NCBI GenBank assembly: GCA_002329545.1 | Contig: DCTJ01000006.1 | Span: forward strand, 1,190 to 8,647 | Direction of reading: 5' to 3' | Origin: Candidatus Omnitrophica bacterium UBA1443 | GTDB lineage: Bacteria; Omnitrophota; Omnitrophia; Omnitrophales; Aquincolibacteriaceae | Length of the DNA stretch: 7,458 bases | Shown here: one piece after another, positions 1-7,188 of the stretch | Layout: every line of letters starts with the position of its first letter | How positions within the stretch are numbered: position 1 is the first letter of the stretch | Notes under the pieces: model-generated | Database searches by the model: none | Seen by the model: only the letters and a program-made list of their open reading frames with translations | What the model was told of the DNA's origin: nothing | Translations under genes and position numbers: made by a program

Positions 1-844
1 CAAAGCGCGCGCCAATGCCGATCAGGACATCTGAATTCTGGACGGAATAGTTCGCGTAATGAGTTCCGTGCATCCCCAGCATTCGCAAGGACAATGGGTG
101 CGTCTCCGGGAAAATCCCGAGACCGAGGATGGTGGTCGTGATGGGAATTCCCGTTTTTTCCACCAGCGCCCGGATTTCCTTTTCCGCGCCTGAACTAATG
201 GCGCCACCACCGACATAGAGAACCGGCCGCTTACTTTGATTGATCAGGCGCGCCGCCTCGCAAATCTGACTCGACGCGTCTGGGTTGGGAAGATCCGGCC
301 GATACGAACGAATAAAAACTCTTTCCGGCCACACAAATTCGGTTTTCGCGCGACTGACATCCACGGGAAAATCAATCAACACAGGGCCCTGTCGGCCTGT
401 CGTCGCGATGTAAAACGCCTCCCGTACAGTTTTTGCGATCTCTTTCACGTTCTTGATCAAAAAATTATGTTTCGTTATGGGGCGCGTAATTCCGACAATA
501 TCCACTTCCTGAAACGCGTCACTCCCGATCACATTCGTCACCACCTGCCCCGTAATACAAACCATGGGCACACAATCCATATAGGCCGTGGCCAAGCCGG
601 TCACCGTATTCGTGGCCGCGGGGCCCGAAGTTACCATACAGACGCCGGGCTTACCGCTCGCGCGCGCGTACCCGTCCGCCATGTGTGTCGCACCCTGCTC
701 GTGTTTCGTAAGAATCAGCTTAATCTTTGAATCGTAAAGAACGTCGTACGTCGGAAGAATCACCCCTCCGGGGAGCCCGAAGATGTGCTTCACTCCCTCC
801 ATTTCAAGACTTTTGACCAAAATCTGCGCGCCGGTTAGTTCCAT
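1..844 (-). CDS. ilvB: Acetolactate synthase large (catalytic) subunit, 5' part; runs off the left edge
   Basis: This encodes the thiamine-diphosphate enzyme that joins two pyruvates (or pyruvate and 2-oxobutyrate) in the first common step of valine, leucine and isoleucine synthesis in the cytoplasm. The 281 visible residues cover the N-terminal TPP-binding (PYR) domain and the start of the central domain. Visible marks are FGLPGG at 22-27, the glutamate of KHEQGA (E49) that activates TPP, TSGPAATN at 72-79, GSDAFQE at 107-113, PITKHNF at 122-128, GPVLIDFPVDV at 153-163 and YVGGG at 210-214. The fragment ends inside the conserved IGARF segment. Members are usually about 550-600 residues, so roughly half lies outside the window. 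The ATG at 844 has AAGGAAA (851-857) six bases upstream and matches the family N-terminus. The gene follows the hydrolase-fold gene by 18 bases and probably shares its promoter. Other TPP enzymes (glyoxylate carboligase, pyruvate oxidase) are less likely because of the KHEQGA to PITKHNF pattern. The regulatory subunit ilvN is not visible. Confidence 0.96.
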   Translation of the reverse strand, partial: MELTGAQILVKSLEMEGVKHIFGLPGGVILPTYDVLYDSKIKLILTKHEQGATHMADGYARASGKPGVCMVTSGPAATNTVTGLATAYMDCVPMVCITGQVVTNVIGSDAFQEVDIVGITRPITKHNFLIKNVKEIAKTVREAFYIATTGRQGPVLIDFPVDVSRAKTEFVWPERVFIRSYRPDLPNPDASSQICEAARLINQSKRPVLYVGGGAISSGAEKEIRALVEKTGIPITTTILGLGIFPETHPLSLRMLGMHGTHYANYSVQNSDVLIGIGARF

Positions 845-862
845 AATAAATTTCCTTTTAAA

Positions 863-1699
863 TTAGACCGTAAAAAAATCTTTGACGCCTTTCTTGAACT
901 TCGCCTTAAATCCCCTTTGACTTTTTTCAACCGCCGCCGAAAAACTCTGTCCGGTAGCTTCAATCCAGTCGTAGGCTTCTTTCTTCAGTTCCAACGATTC
1001 AAAACCCTTTCCGTCCGGGACTTCCACCAGTTTCAGGGGATACCCTTTTTCCTGCAAACCATCAAGCCATGTCTGATTTTGATCTTTGACATGCGGTTGA
1101 TCGCTCTGAAGCACCACGAAAAAAAGCTGTTGCTTAGACAAATTGGAACTCGAATGAATTAGCCGCGAAAAAGGTCCCGCCCATGCCTGCCCCAACAAAA
1201 CCGCCCCCGCGAACTCCTGGGGATAATTTGTCGCCAAATAGGCCGCGTAATGAGCTCCCGTATTTTTTCCCGCGACATAGATTTTCTTGTCATTCACCGG
1301 GAATCTCTCCTGGACATCTTTTTTCACCTGTAACAACCATGTATCCAGATTGATGGGCACATCGTCGCTTTCAACCCACACGCCTGCCGTCGAAAGGACA
1401 AACACCATGTTTTGATCCGCAACTCTTTTCCAGTAAGCAATCCCTTCCTCTCCCTCCACCCCTTCACTCGGAGCGACCATGATCATGGGATAGCTTCGAT
1501 CTGCCCTGTAACCCCTCGGGGCATACAAGAAAACCGGATATTTATAATCTGAAATCGCCAAAAGACCGGACGGAAATGGATCCTGAACCGCCTCTTCCAA
1601 GACATCTTCGCTCACCAACTCTTGAGCGAACATCTTGAGAGGGCTCAGAAAAAAAACAGCAATTGCAAGGACAAAGACGGTTTTCTTTGTATTTGTCAT
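863..1699 (-). CDS. Exported alpha/beta-hydrolase-fold protein, probably catalytically dead
   Basis: The protein has 278 residues. A basic N-terminus and hydrophobic core (residues 7-22), then MFA before QE, look like a Sec signal peptide cleaved near residue 25, so it is probably periplasmic or secreted. The remainder resembles the PHB-depolymerase / feruloyl-esterase-like branch of the alpha/beta hydrolases: YPVFLYAPRGY at 54-64, PMIMVAPSEG at 71-80, and KKIYVAGKNTGAHYAAYLA at 138-156, which sits where the nucleophile elbow belongs. The usual G-x-S-x-G there reads G144-K-N-T-G148, so the serine is replaced by asparagine. The C-terminal stretch where a Gly-His motif would carry the catalytic histidine reads DGKGFESL (229-236), without histidine. 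An acid near 200 (LQSDQPH) remains. The tail (260-278) is lysine-rich. Family placement is from fold-like motifs, and loss of activity is inference. AAGGTG (1705-1710) lies five bases before the ATG. It is the first gene after a consensus promoter and is followed closely by ilvB. Substrate or partner is unknown. Confidence 0.78.
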   Translation of the reverse strand: MTNTKKTVFVLAIAVFFLSPLKMFAQELVSEDVLEEAVQDPFPSGLLAISDYKYPVFLYAPRGYRADRSYPMIMVAPSEGVEGEEGIAYWKRVADQNMVFVLSTAGVWVESDDVPINLDTWLLQVKKDVQERFPVNDKKIYVAGKNTGAHYAAYLATNYPQEFAGAVLLGQAWAGPFSRLIHSSSNLSKQQLFFVVLQSDQPHVKDQNQTWLDGLQEKGYPLKLVEVPDGKGFESLELKKEAYDWIEATGQSFSAAVEKSQRGFKAKFKKGVKDFFTV

Positions 1700-1704
1700 A
1701 AGAA

Positions 1705-1710
1705 CACCTT
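1705..1710 (-). promoter_or_regulatory. Ribosome binding site of the hydrolase-fold gene
   Basis: AAGGTG on the minus strand lies five bases before the ATG at 1699. It supports this start over internal methionines and keeps the signal peptide. A perfect 8-base palindrome, CTCGCGAG (1715-1722), lies just upstream in the leader; its meaning is unknown. Confidence 0.7.
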
Positions 1711-1761
1711 TGGTCTCGCGAGGGTTAAATGATGTAAGTGACTGAAAGTAAAGAGGTTGTT

Positions 1762-1789
1762 ATTATAATGATTCGCCTTATGTTGTCAA
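1762..1789 (-). promoter_or_regulatory. Consensus sigma-70-type promoter for hydrolase-fold gene and ilvB
   Basis: The minus strand reads TTGACA (1784-1789), a 16-base spacer, then TATAAT (1762-1767). Both boxes match the housekeeping consensus at every position. The predicted start is near 1755, giving a leader of about 55 bases before the ATG at 1699. AAATTTATAT (1802-1811) lies roughly 47-56 bases upstream of that start, where an UP element would sit. Spacing of 16 is slightly under the optimum of 17. Transcription from here was not shown and is inferred from sequence alone. Confidence 0.82.
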
Positions 1790-1815
1790 AGGCATCCAGA
1801 GATATAAATTTCCCT

Positions 1816-1834
1816 CCCCCTCAGTGTGAGCGGG
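1816..1834 (-). terminator. GC-rich hairpin after ftsB, possible weak terminator or operator
   Basis: The minus strand reads CCCGCTCA, a three-base loop (CAC), then TGAGGGGG. This is an eight-pair stem with one G-G mismatch. It is the strongest hairpin I found in the 259-base gap 1700-1958, between the end of ftsB and the next promoter. No run of T follows (the next bases are AGGGAAATTT), so it is not a classical intrinsic terminator. It lies 27 bases upstream of the -35 box at 1784-1789 and could instead be a protein-binding site. A second weaker AT-rich stem (TGATGTA / TACATTA) lies at about 1880-1901. Confidence 0.3.
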
Positions 1835-1958
1835 TCGAGAAAACTCCACAATACCTCACGTTTTCTTCGGTCGGAAGCTAATGTATCTTTGGCTACATCA
1901 ATAGGTTGCGACGATCCAGACAGGGAACGTCCGTATCTTTTCCGGAATTACCGAGGGG

Positions 1959-3741
<1,783 letters not shown>

Positions 3742-3754
3742 CCGACAGATCCTT

Positions 3755-3773
3755 CTCTTCCAAAGGGAAAGAG
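3755..3773 (-). promoter_or_regulatory. Second small hairpin in the eno leader
   Basis: The minus strand reads CTCTTTCC, loop CTTT, then GGAAGAG: seven pairs with one bulged T. It lies directly upstream of the larger hairpin at 3725-3751, and its 3' arm overlaps the first bases of the AGAAGGA motif. Together the two make the first half of the eno leader structured. No riboswitch family was recognised. Confidence 0.3.
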
Positions 3774-3813
3774 TTTTTCCTTCTAACGGGGAAGACGTCC
3801 GAAACAGGCGGTG

Positions 3814-3841
3814 ATTATAACAAATCCCGCAGAGGTGTCTA
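3814..3841 (-). promoter_or_regulatory. Likely sigma-70-type promoter of eno-ftsB
   Basis: The minus strand reads TAGACA (3836-3841), 16 bases, then TATAAT (3814-3819). This is 11 of 12 consensus positions, with the same 16-base spacing as the promoter at 1762-1789. The -35 box begins 11 bases beyond the purN stop codon. The predicted start is near 3807, leaving about 145 bases of leader before eno. Copies of a 13-base direct repeat flank the promoter (3775-3787 and 3868-3880). Confidence 0.72.
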
Positions 3842-3852
3842 CAGTGAGAAAC

Positions 3853-4437
3853 TTAGCGGGCGCTCACTTTTCCTTCTAACACAAGGTTAAGCGCTTCCGG
3901 ATAAACGTCATATTCAGTTTCATGGATTCGAGTTTCAAGCGTTTCAAACGTGTCGCCGGAAAGGACCGGGACTTTTTTCTGGAGGATCACCGTTCCGGTA
4001 TCCACTCCCGTATCGACAAAGTGAACCGTCACGCCCGTTTCTTTGACCCCGGCGTTCCACGCGTCCCTGATGGCGTGGCTCCCGGGGAAATCCGGGAGAA
4101 ATGAGGGGTGTATGTTAACGAGACGGCCGTAATATTTTCGAACAAATCCTTCCGTCAGAATCCGCATAAACCCGCAGAGGCAGACGAGATCTATCTTGTG
4201 CCGATCGAGACATTCGGACAAAGCTTCGTCAAAAGATTCCCGGCTATCGTAATCCCCGTGAGAAATCACAACCGAAGGCACCCCAAACTCCAGGGCCCGC
4301 CCCAGCGCCTTCACGTCCGGTTTGTTTGAAATCACAAGCGCCGCTTCAGCCCTCCGAATTTCTCCTTTTTTAATTCGCCGGATCAAATTGGCCATATTCG
4401 ATCCGTTTCCCGAAACAAGAAAAGCCAACCTTTTCAT
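3853..4437 (-). CDS. purN: Phosphoribosylglycinamide formyltransferase, folate-dependent (GAR transformylase)
   Basis: This cytoplasmic enzyme transfers a formyl group from 10-formyltetrahydrofolate to glycinamide ribonucleotide, the third step of de novo purine synthesis. Counting from the chosen start, visible marks are the phosphate-binding SGNGSN at 9-14, the catalytic asparagine and histidine in NIHPSFLP (N108, H110), and the catalytic aspartate in HFVDTGVDTG (D146). Length (194 residues) is close to the E. coli enzyme. Two ATGs lie six bases apart, at 4443 and 4437. The Shine-Dalgarno AGAAGGTG (4445-4452) is one base from the first and seven from the second, so the second is preferred. 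The longer form would add Met-Asp. The gene follows rsmI by about 33-39 bases and looks like the last gene of the pdxA-to-purN run. The eno promoter follows immediately. Other purine genes are not nearby in this window. Confidence 0.96.
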   Translation of the reverse strand: MKRLAFLVSGNGSNMANLIRRIKKGEIRRAEAALVISNKPDVKALGRALEFGVPSVVISHGDYDSRESFDEALSECLDRHKIDLVCLCGFMRILTEGFVRKYYGRLVNIHPSFLPDFPGSHAIRDAWNAGVKETGVTVHFVDTGVDTGTVILQKKVPVLSGDTFETLETRIHETEYDVYPEALNLVLEGKVSAR

Positions 4438-4444
4438 ATCCATT

Positions 4445-4452
4445 CACCTTCT
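4445..4452 (-). promoter_or_regulatory. Ribosome binding site that decides the purN start
   Basis: AGAAGGTG on the minus strand is one base from the ATG at 4443, too close to work for it, and seven bases from the ATG at 4437. This favours the shorter protein beginning MKRLAFLVSGNGSN, the usual PurN N-terminus. Confidence 0.65.
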
Positions 4453-4476
4453 TAAAGATTCGCAAGACATCCGACG

Positions 4477-5169
4477 CTAGGATTCGGAAAGCACGCGCTT
4501 ACGGTTTTTCCCGCTGACAAGAATGACCGCTTCTCCCTTTCGGGGCCGACTCTCAACGTCCCGCACAAGCGCGGACAACCGTCCGCGCAACCGTTCTTCA
4601 AATTTTTTGGTCATTTCGCGCGCGACCACCGCCTCCCGATCCCCAAAAACTTCAAACATATCCCTGAGCGCCGAGGGAAGTCGATACGGCGATTCAAAAA
4701 AGATAAGCGTCTCTTCCCGATCCGCGACTTCGGCAAGCCGCTTCTTTCGGCTGGCACTTTTATTCGGCAAAAAACCCAGGAATGAAAACTCATCCACCGC
4801 GAGCCCGCTGGCCACTAGCGCCGTCAACACGGCCGAAGGTCCCGGCAAAACCTCAAACGGCACACCTTCGCGAATTGCCTCTCGAACCAGCGTGAAACCG
4901 GGATCCGAAATCGACGGCATTCCACCATCCGTCACAACCGCCACGCGCTTCCCCTGCCGAACTTGCGCGAGAATTTCGTGGACACGGATTTCAGGACTGT
5001 GCTCATGATAACTGAGAAACTGCTTCTCCGGAATCTCGTAATGTTTCAGAATTTTGACCGTCTCACGCGTGTCTTCACAGGCGATAAAATCCGCCGCCCT
5101 CAAAACCTCAAGGGCCCGGATCGTAATATCGGCAAGGTTCCCGATGGGAGTCGCAACAAAACTCAACAT
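4477..5169 (-). CDS. rsmI: 16S rRNA (cytidine-1402 2'-O-)-methyltransferase
   Basis: RsmI uses S-adenosylmethionine to methylate the ribose 2'-OH of C1402 in the decoding centre of the 30S subunit. The protein has the tetrapyrrole-methylase-like fold: VATPIGNLADIT at 5-16, CEDTR at 31-35, SYHEH at 53-57, the SAM loop VTDGGMPSISDPG at 79-91, PGPSAV at 109-114, FLGFLP at 130-135, FFESPYRL at 157-164, REMTKKFEE at 184-192 and KGEAVILV at 211-218. At 230 residues it is shorter than the E. coli protein (about 286). It ends right after the catalytic fold, so the usual C-terminal extension is missing. In the SAM loop, Gly replaces the commoner Ala of DAG. The ATG at 5169 gives the standard family start, yet no convincing Shine-Dalgarno precedes it. 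The gene starts 43 bases after the prenyl synthase stop, so it may depend on coupling. Cobalamin methylases share the fold but not the CEDTR/SYHEH set. Confidence 0.95.
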   Translation of the reverse strand: MLSFVATPIGNLADITIRALEVLRAADFIACEDTRETVKILKHYEIPEKQFLSYHEHSPEIRVHEILAQVRQGKRVAVVTDGGMPSISDPGFTLVREAIREGVPFEVLPGPSAVLTALVASGLAVDEFSFLGFLPNKSASRKKRLAEVADREETLIFFESPYRLPSALRDMFEVFGDREAVVAREMTKKFEERLRGRLSALVRDVESRPRKGEAVILVSGKNRKRVLSES

Positions 5170-5212
5170 ATCAAAAGCTTTAACATTTCGTAATGCCTTG
5201 AGCCTTCATCGC

Positions 5213-6220
5213 TTACCGTTCTCTTTGGATCACGTAATCCGCCAGCTCACAAAGACTATTTTTAAATTCAGATTCCGGAAATGGCGCCAACGCCTGTTTT
5301 GCCTGACGAATAAAACCCTGGGCTTTTTCCAACGAATAATCCAGCGCTCCGCTTTTCTGGAGAAGCTTTTTCAACATGGGGAAACGCTTCGCGTGATTAC
5401 GCGCGTGCAGAATACGGACGACTTTGTCGCGATCTGAAGAAGCAAGACAGTGGATAACAGGTAATGTATAGACCCCTTCTTCAAGATCGGCCCCGAGTGT
5501 TTTCCCGAATTCACTTTCCCGACCCGTAAAATCCAGGTAATCATCGATGATCTGGAAAGCCATCCCGAACGCATGCCCGTACCTGCCAAGGGCATCCACT
5601 CGTGTTTCGTCCATTCCCCAAATGAGCGCTCCGGTTTGTAATGAGCAGGCAAGCAGGGAAGCTGTTTTTTTTCCTAAAATTTCAAAGTGCGTTGATTCGC
5701 TCAAATTAATATTATTCTTTTCACTCAACTCCTGGACTTCCCCTTCACAAATCTCACCGGCCGTTTTCAAAAAAAGCGGAATGATGCGTTCGTTTCCGTG
5801 ACGAAAAATCGTGACAACGGCCTTGTCATGAAAAAAATCACCGGCCAAAACCGCCGTCTGAGGCCCCCACTTCACGTGAAGCGATGGCAGTCCTCTTCGA
5901 ATCGGGGCGGAATCAATGATGTCATCGTGAATCAGCGTGGCAGCGTGAAAAATCTCGGTCGCGGCCGCAAGATAGACTTCCGAGGTCTCCTGACGCTCGG
6001 AAATCACTTCAGCTGCCGGCGCCAAAGAACGGGCCATTCCTCCGCCTAAAAATACCAGCGCCGGGCGGAGCAGTTTTCCGTGTTTGGAAAAAAAATACTG
6101 CACCACGTCTTCAATTTGCCGGCTCGGGGTGCGGAGCGTTTCTTTGATCACCGCGGGAACTCGCTGAATCCCCGCCGCAATCGGCGCGTAAATTGTTTCG
6201 AGGGTCAAGGTGGTCTTCAT
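5213..6220 (-). CDS. Polyprenyl diphosphate synthase, long-chain trans type (IspB/HepT-like)
   Basis: The enzyme adds isopentenyl diphosphate units to an allylic primer to make a long all-trans polyprenyl diphosphate, typically the quinone side chain. It is a 335-residue all-helical prenyltransferase: GKLLRP at 48-53 binds IPP, the first aspartate-rich motif is DDIID (99-103) with IRRG at 107-110, and GKKTASL follows at 183-189. The second aspartate-rich motif, DDYLD, is at 226-230 within QIIDDYLDFTG, followed by GKTLGADLEEGVYTLP at 239-254. The residue five before the first aspartate is Ala (FHAATLIHDD). A bulky Phe or Tyr there marks short-chain enzymes, so products of about C30 or longer are inferred. 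Val replaces the common Lys in the EGK-TLP block, a variant I believe occurs in other members. No Shine-Dalgarno precedes the ATG, but TATAAT lies nine bases upstream. The gene is 40 bases after rsmA. Exact chain length cannot be read. Confidence 0.93.
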   Translation of the reverse strand: MKTTLTLETIYAPIAAGIQRVPAVIKETLRTPSRQIEDVVQYFFSKHGKLLRPALVFLGGGMARSLAPAAEVISERQETSEVYLAAATEIFHAATLIHDDIIDSAPIRRGLPSLHVKWGPQTAVLAGDFFHDKAVVTIFRHGNERIIPLFLKTAGEICEGEVQELSEKNNINLSESTHFEILGKKTASLLACSLQTGALIWGMDETRVDALGRYGHAFGMAFQIIDDYLDFTGRESEFGKTLGADLEEGVYTLPVIHCLASSDRDKVVRILHARNHAKRFPMLKKLLQKSGALDYSLEKAQGFIRQAKQALAPFPESEFKNSLCELADYVIQRER

Positions 6221-6229
6221 GGTCCGGGT

Positions 6230-6235
6230 ATTATA
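6230..6235 (-). promoter_or_regulatory. Isolated TATAAT box just before the prenyl synthase start
   Basis: TATAAT on the minus strand ends nine bases before the ATG at 6220. If used, RNA would begin about two bases before the start codon, giving a nearly leaderless message. This would fit the lack of a ribosome binding site. No good -35 box exists at 15-18 bases (the best is about three of six, GGGATA), and no extended -10 TG is present, so it may be chance. Confidence 0.3.
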
Positions 6236-6260
6236 ACGGAAAAAGGAAATCTATCCCCTG

Positions 6261-7157
6261 CTATTTCAAGGCCTCGGCCAGCTTTCTAAACTGCCCTGTG
6301 GCAAGTTCTTCTCCCCGCGCATTCAAAGCGAAACCAAGCTGGGCGAAAATCGATTCGAGTTCCATCCGGTTTTTTTTCGGTTTCCAATATTTCAAAAGAA
6401 GCGCTAAAAGGGTTTTTCGCCGCTCGCTAAAAGCAATCCGGATTATTTCAGGCAAGGATTCATCTTCCGTCAAACCTTCGTCCGGAACAAACGTGTAGCG
6501 AATCACCCTCGATGTAACCTCAGGCGCGGGGAGAAAACATTTCGGGGAGACATCAAACAGGGTTTCCGTGCTTCCAAAAATCGAGGCAGAAACGCTCAGG
6601 CGACCGTAATCCGGGGTCCCGGGCTTTGCCGTCATCCTCGCCGCCACTTCTTTCTGGAGCATCAAAACAGCAGAGTGAAAACAGGCGCGATGCGCGATCA
6701 AATGGAAAAGGATGGGAGTTGAGATGTAATAGGGAAGGTTGCTGACCACCTTGAACCCGGATTTTGTCAACGGCATCTTTTCCCTGAAATCGTGGAGAGC
6801 CTCGGGCTCCCTTCCTCTGATCATTTCGGACAAGTCACACTCGAGAATGTCCCGGTTCACAATCGACAGTTGTCCGGGAAAGGCTGGCACAATTTCATTT
6901 TGAAGGATTTCAACAAATCTTTTATCTTTTTCTATCGCCAATACCGGATGCCCACGTGATAGCAGTTCAACGGTCAAGGAACCCAGCCCTGGCCCAATTT
7001 CTAGAACCGGTTCTGCCTTGTCAAGCCCAAGACCATCCACAATCTTTCGCACCATATTCGGGTCCATCAAAAGATGCTGGCCGAGATGTCCACGAACCCG
7101 AATATGATATTTTTTCAGAATCTCCACCTGGCTCAGCATCGGGAGATCTTCTCCCAT
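6261..7157 (-). CDS. rsmA: 16S rRNA (adenine-1518/1519-N6)-dimethyltransferase (KsgA)
   Basis: RsmA dimethylates two adjacent adenines in the 3'-terminal hairpin of 16S rRNA late in 30S assembly. Visible in the 298-residue frame: the N-terminal LGQHLLMDP at 25-33 (usually GQNFL), SAM motif I VLEIGPGLGSLT at 51-62, the acidic ribose-binding E76 in AIEKD, D103 in NRDIL, catalytic NLPYYIS at 140-146, LMLQKEVAAR at 165-174, YGRLSV at 184-189, FLPAPEVTSRV at 208-218, and the C-terminal AFSERRKTL at 242-250. Length is near the usual 260-290. The start is uncertain. The ATG at 7157 lacks a Shine-Dalgarno. A second in-frame ATG at 7139 would give MLSQVEILKKYHIR, close to the family N-terminus, with GGGAGA about ten bases upstream, though inside a hairpin. 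The gene follows pdxA by 31 bases, as in Proteobacteria where pdxA and rsmA are neighbours, and precedes the prenyl synthase by 40. Confidence 0.95.
   Translation of the reverse strand: MGEDLPMLSQVEILKKYHIRVRGHLGQHLLMDPNMVRKIVDGLGLDKAEPVLEIGPGLGSLTVELLSRGHPVLAIEKDKRFVEILQNEIVPAFPGQLSIVNRDILECDLSEMIRGREPEALHDFREKMPLTKSGFKVVSNLPYYISTPILFHLIAHRACFHSAVLMLQKEVAARMTAKPGTPDYGRLSVSASIFGSTETLFDVSPKCFLPAPEVTSRVIRYTFVPDEGLTEDESLPEIIRIAFSERRKTLLALLLKYWKPKKNRMELESIFAQLGFALNARGEELATGQFRKLAEALK
7141..7155 (-). promoter_or_regulatory. Perfect hairpin at the rsmA start region
   Basis: The minus strand reads GGGAGA, loop AGA, TCTCCC: six perfect pairs with a three-base loop. It begins at the last base of the ATG at 7157 and ends two bases before the alternative ATG at 7139. 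If the later ATG is used, the hairpin would hide its only Shine-Dalgarno-like sequence (GGGAG). That would make rsmA translation depend on opening it, for example by ribosomes coming from pdxA. Function is inferred. Confidence 0.35.
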
Positions 7158-7166
7158 CGGGGTAAT

Positions 7167-7188
7167 TGATCATGGCGCATCATGACCA
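7167..7188 (-). promoter_or_regulatory. Hairpin directly after the pdxA stop codon
   Basis: The minus strand reads TGGTCATG, loop ATGCGC, CATGATCA: an eight-pair stem with one G-T wobble. It starts at the base following the pdxA TGA. No T run follows (the next bases are ATTACCCCG), so it is unlikely to terminate transcription. It might mark an RNA-processing or stabilising site between pdxA and rsmA. Confidence 0.35.

Noticed and set aside
236..730. 164-codon open frame on the plus strand
   Set aside because: It lies antisense to ilvB, whose minus-strand frame is clearly conserved. The plus-strand translation is Arg/His-rich with no recognisable domain.
1880..1901. AT-rich hairpin TGATGTA / TACATTA downstream of ftsB
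   Set aside because: Seven weak pairs with a wobble and no following T run; not convincing as a terminator.
3847..3873. Inverted repeat AGTGAG / CTCACT at the purN stop, followed on the plus strand by TTTT
   Set aside because: Only six pairs around a 14-base loop. The T run is on the plus strand, where no gene ends, so a purN terminator is not supported.
4523..5008. 161-codon open frame on the plus strand
   Set aside because: It is antisense to rsmI and very rich in Ser, Arg and Thr, typical of a shadow frame.
5180..5209. Nine-codon ATG frame (MKAQGITKC) between the prenyl synthase and rsmI
   Set aside because: Too short to separate from chance and without a ribosome binding site. It could matter only because rsmI itself lacks one.
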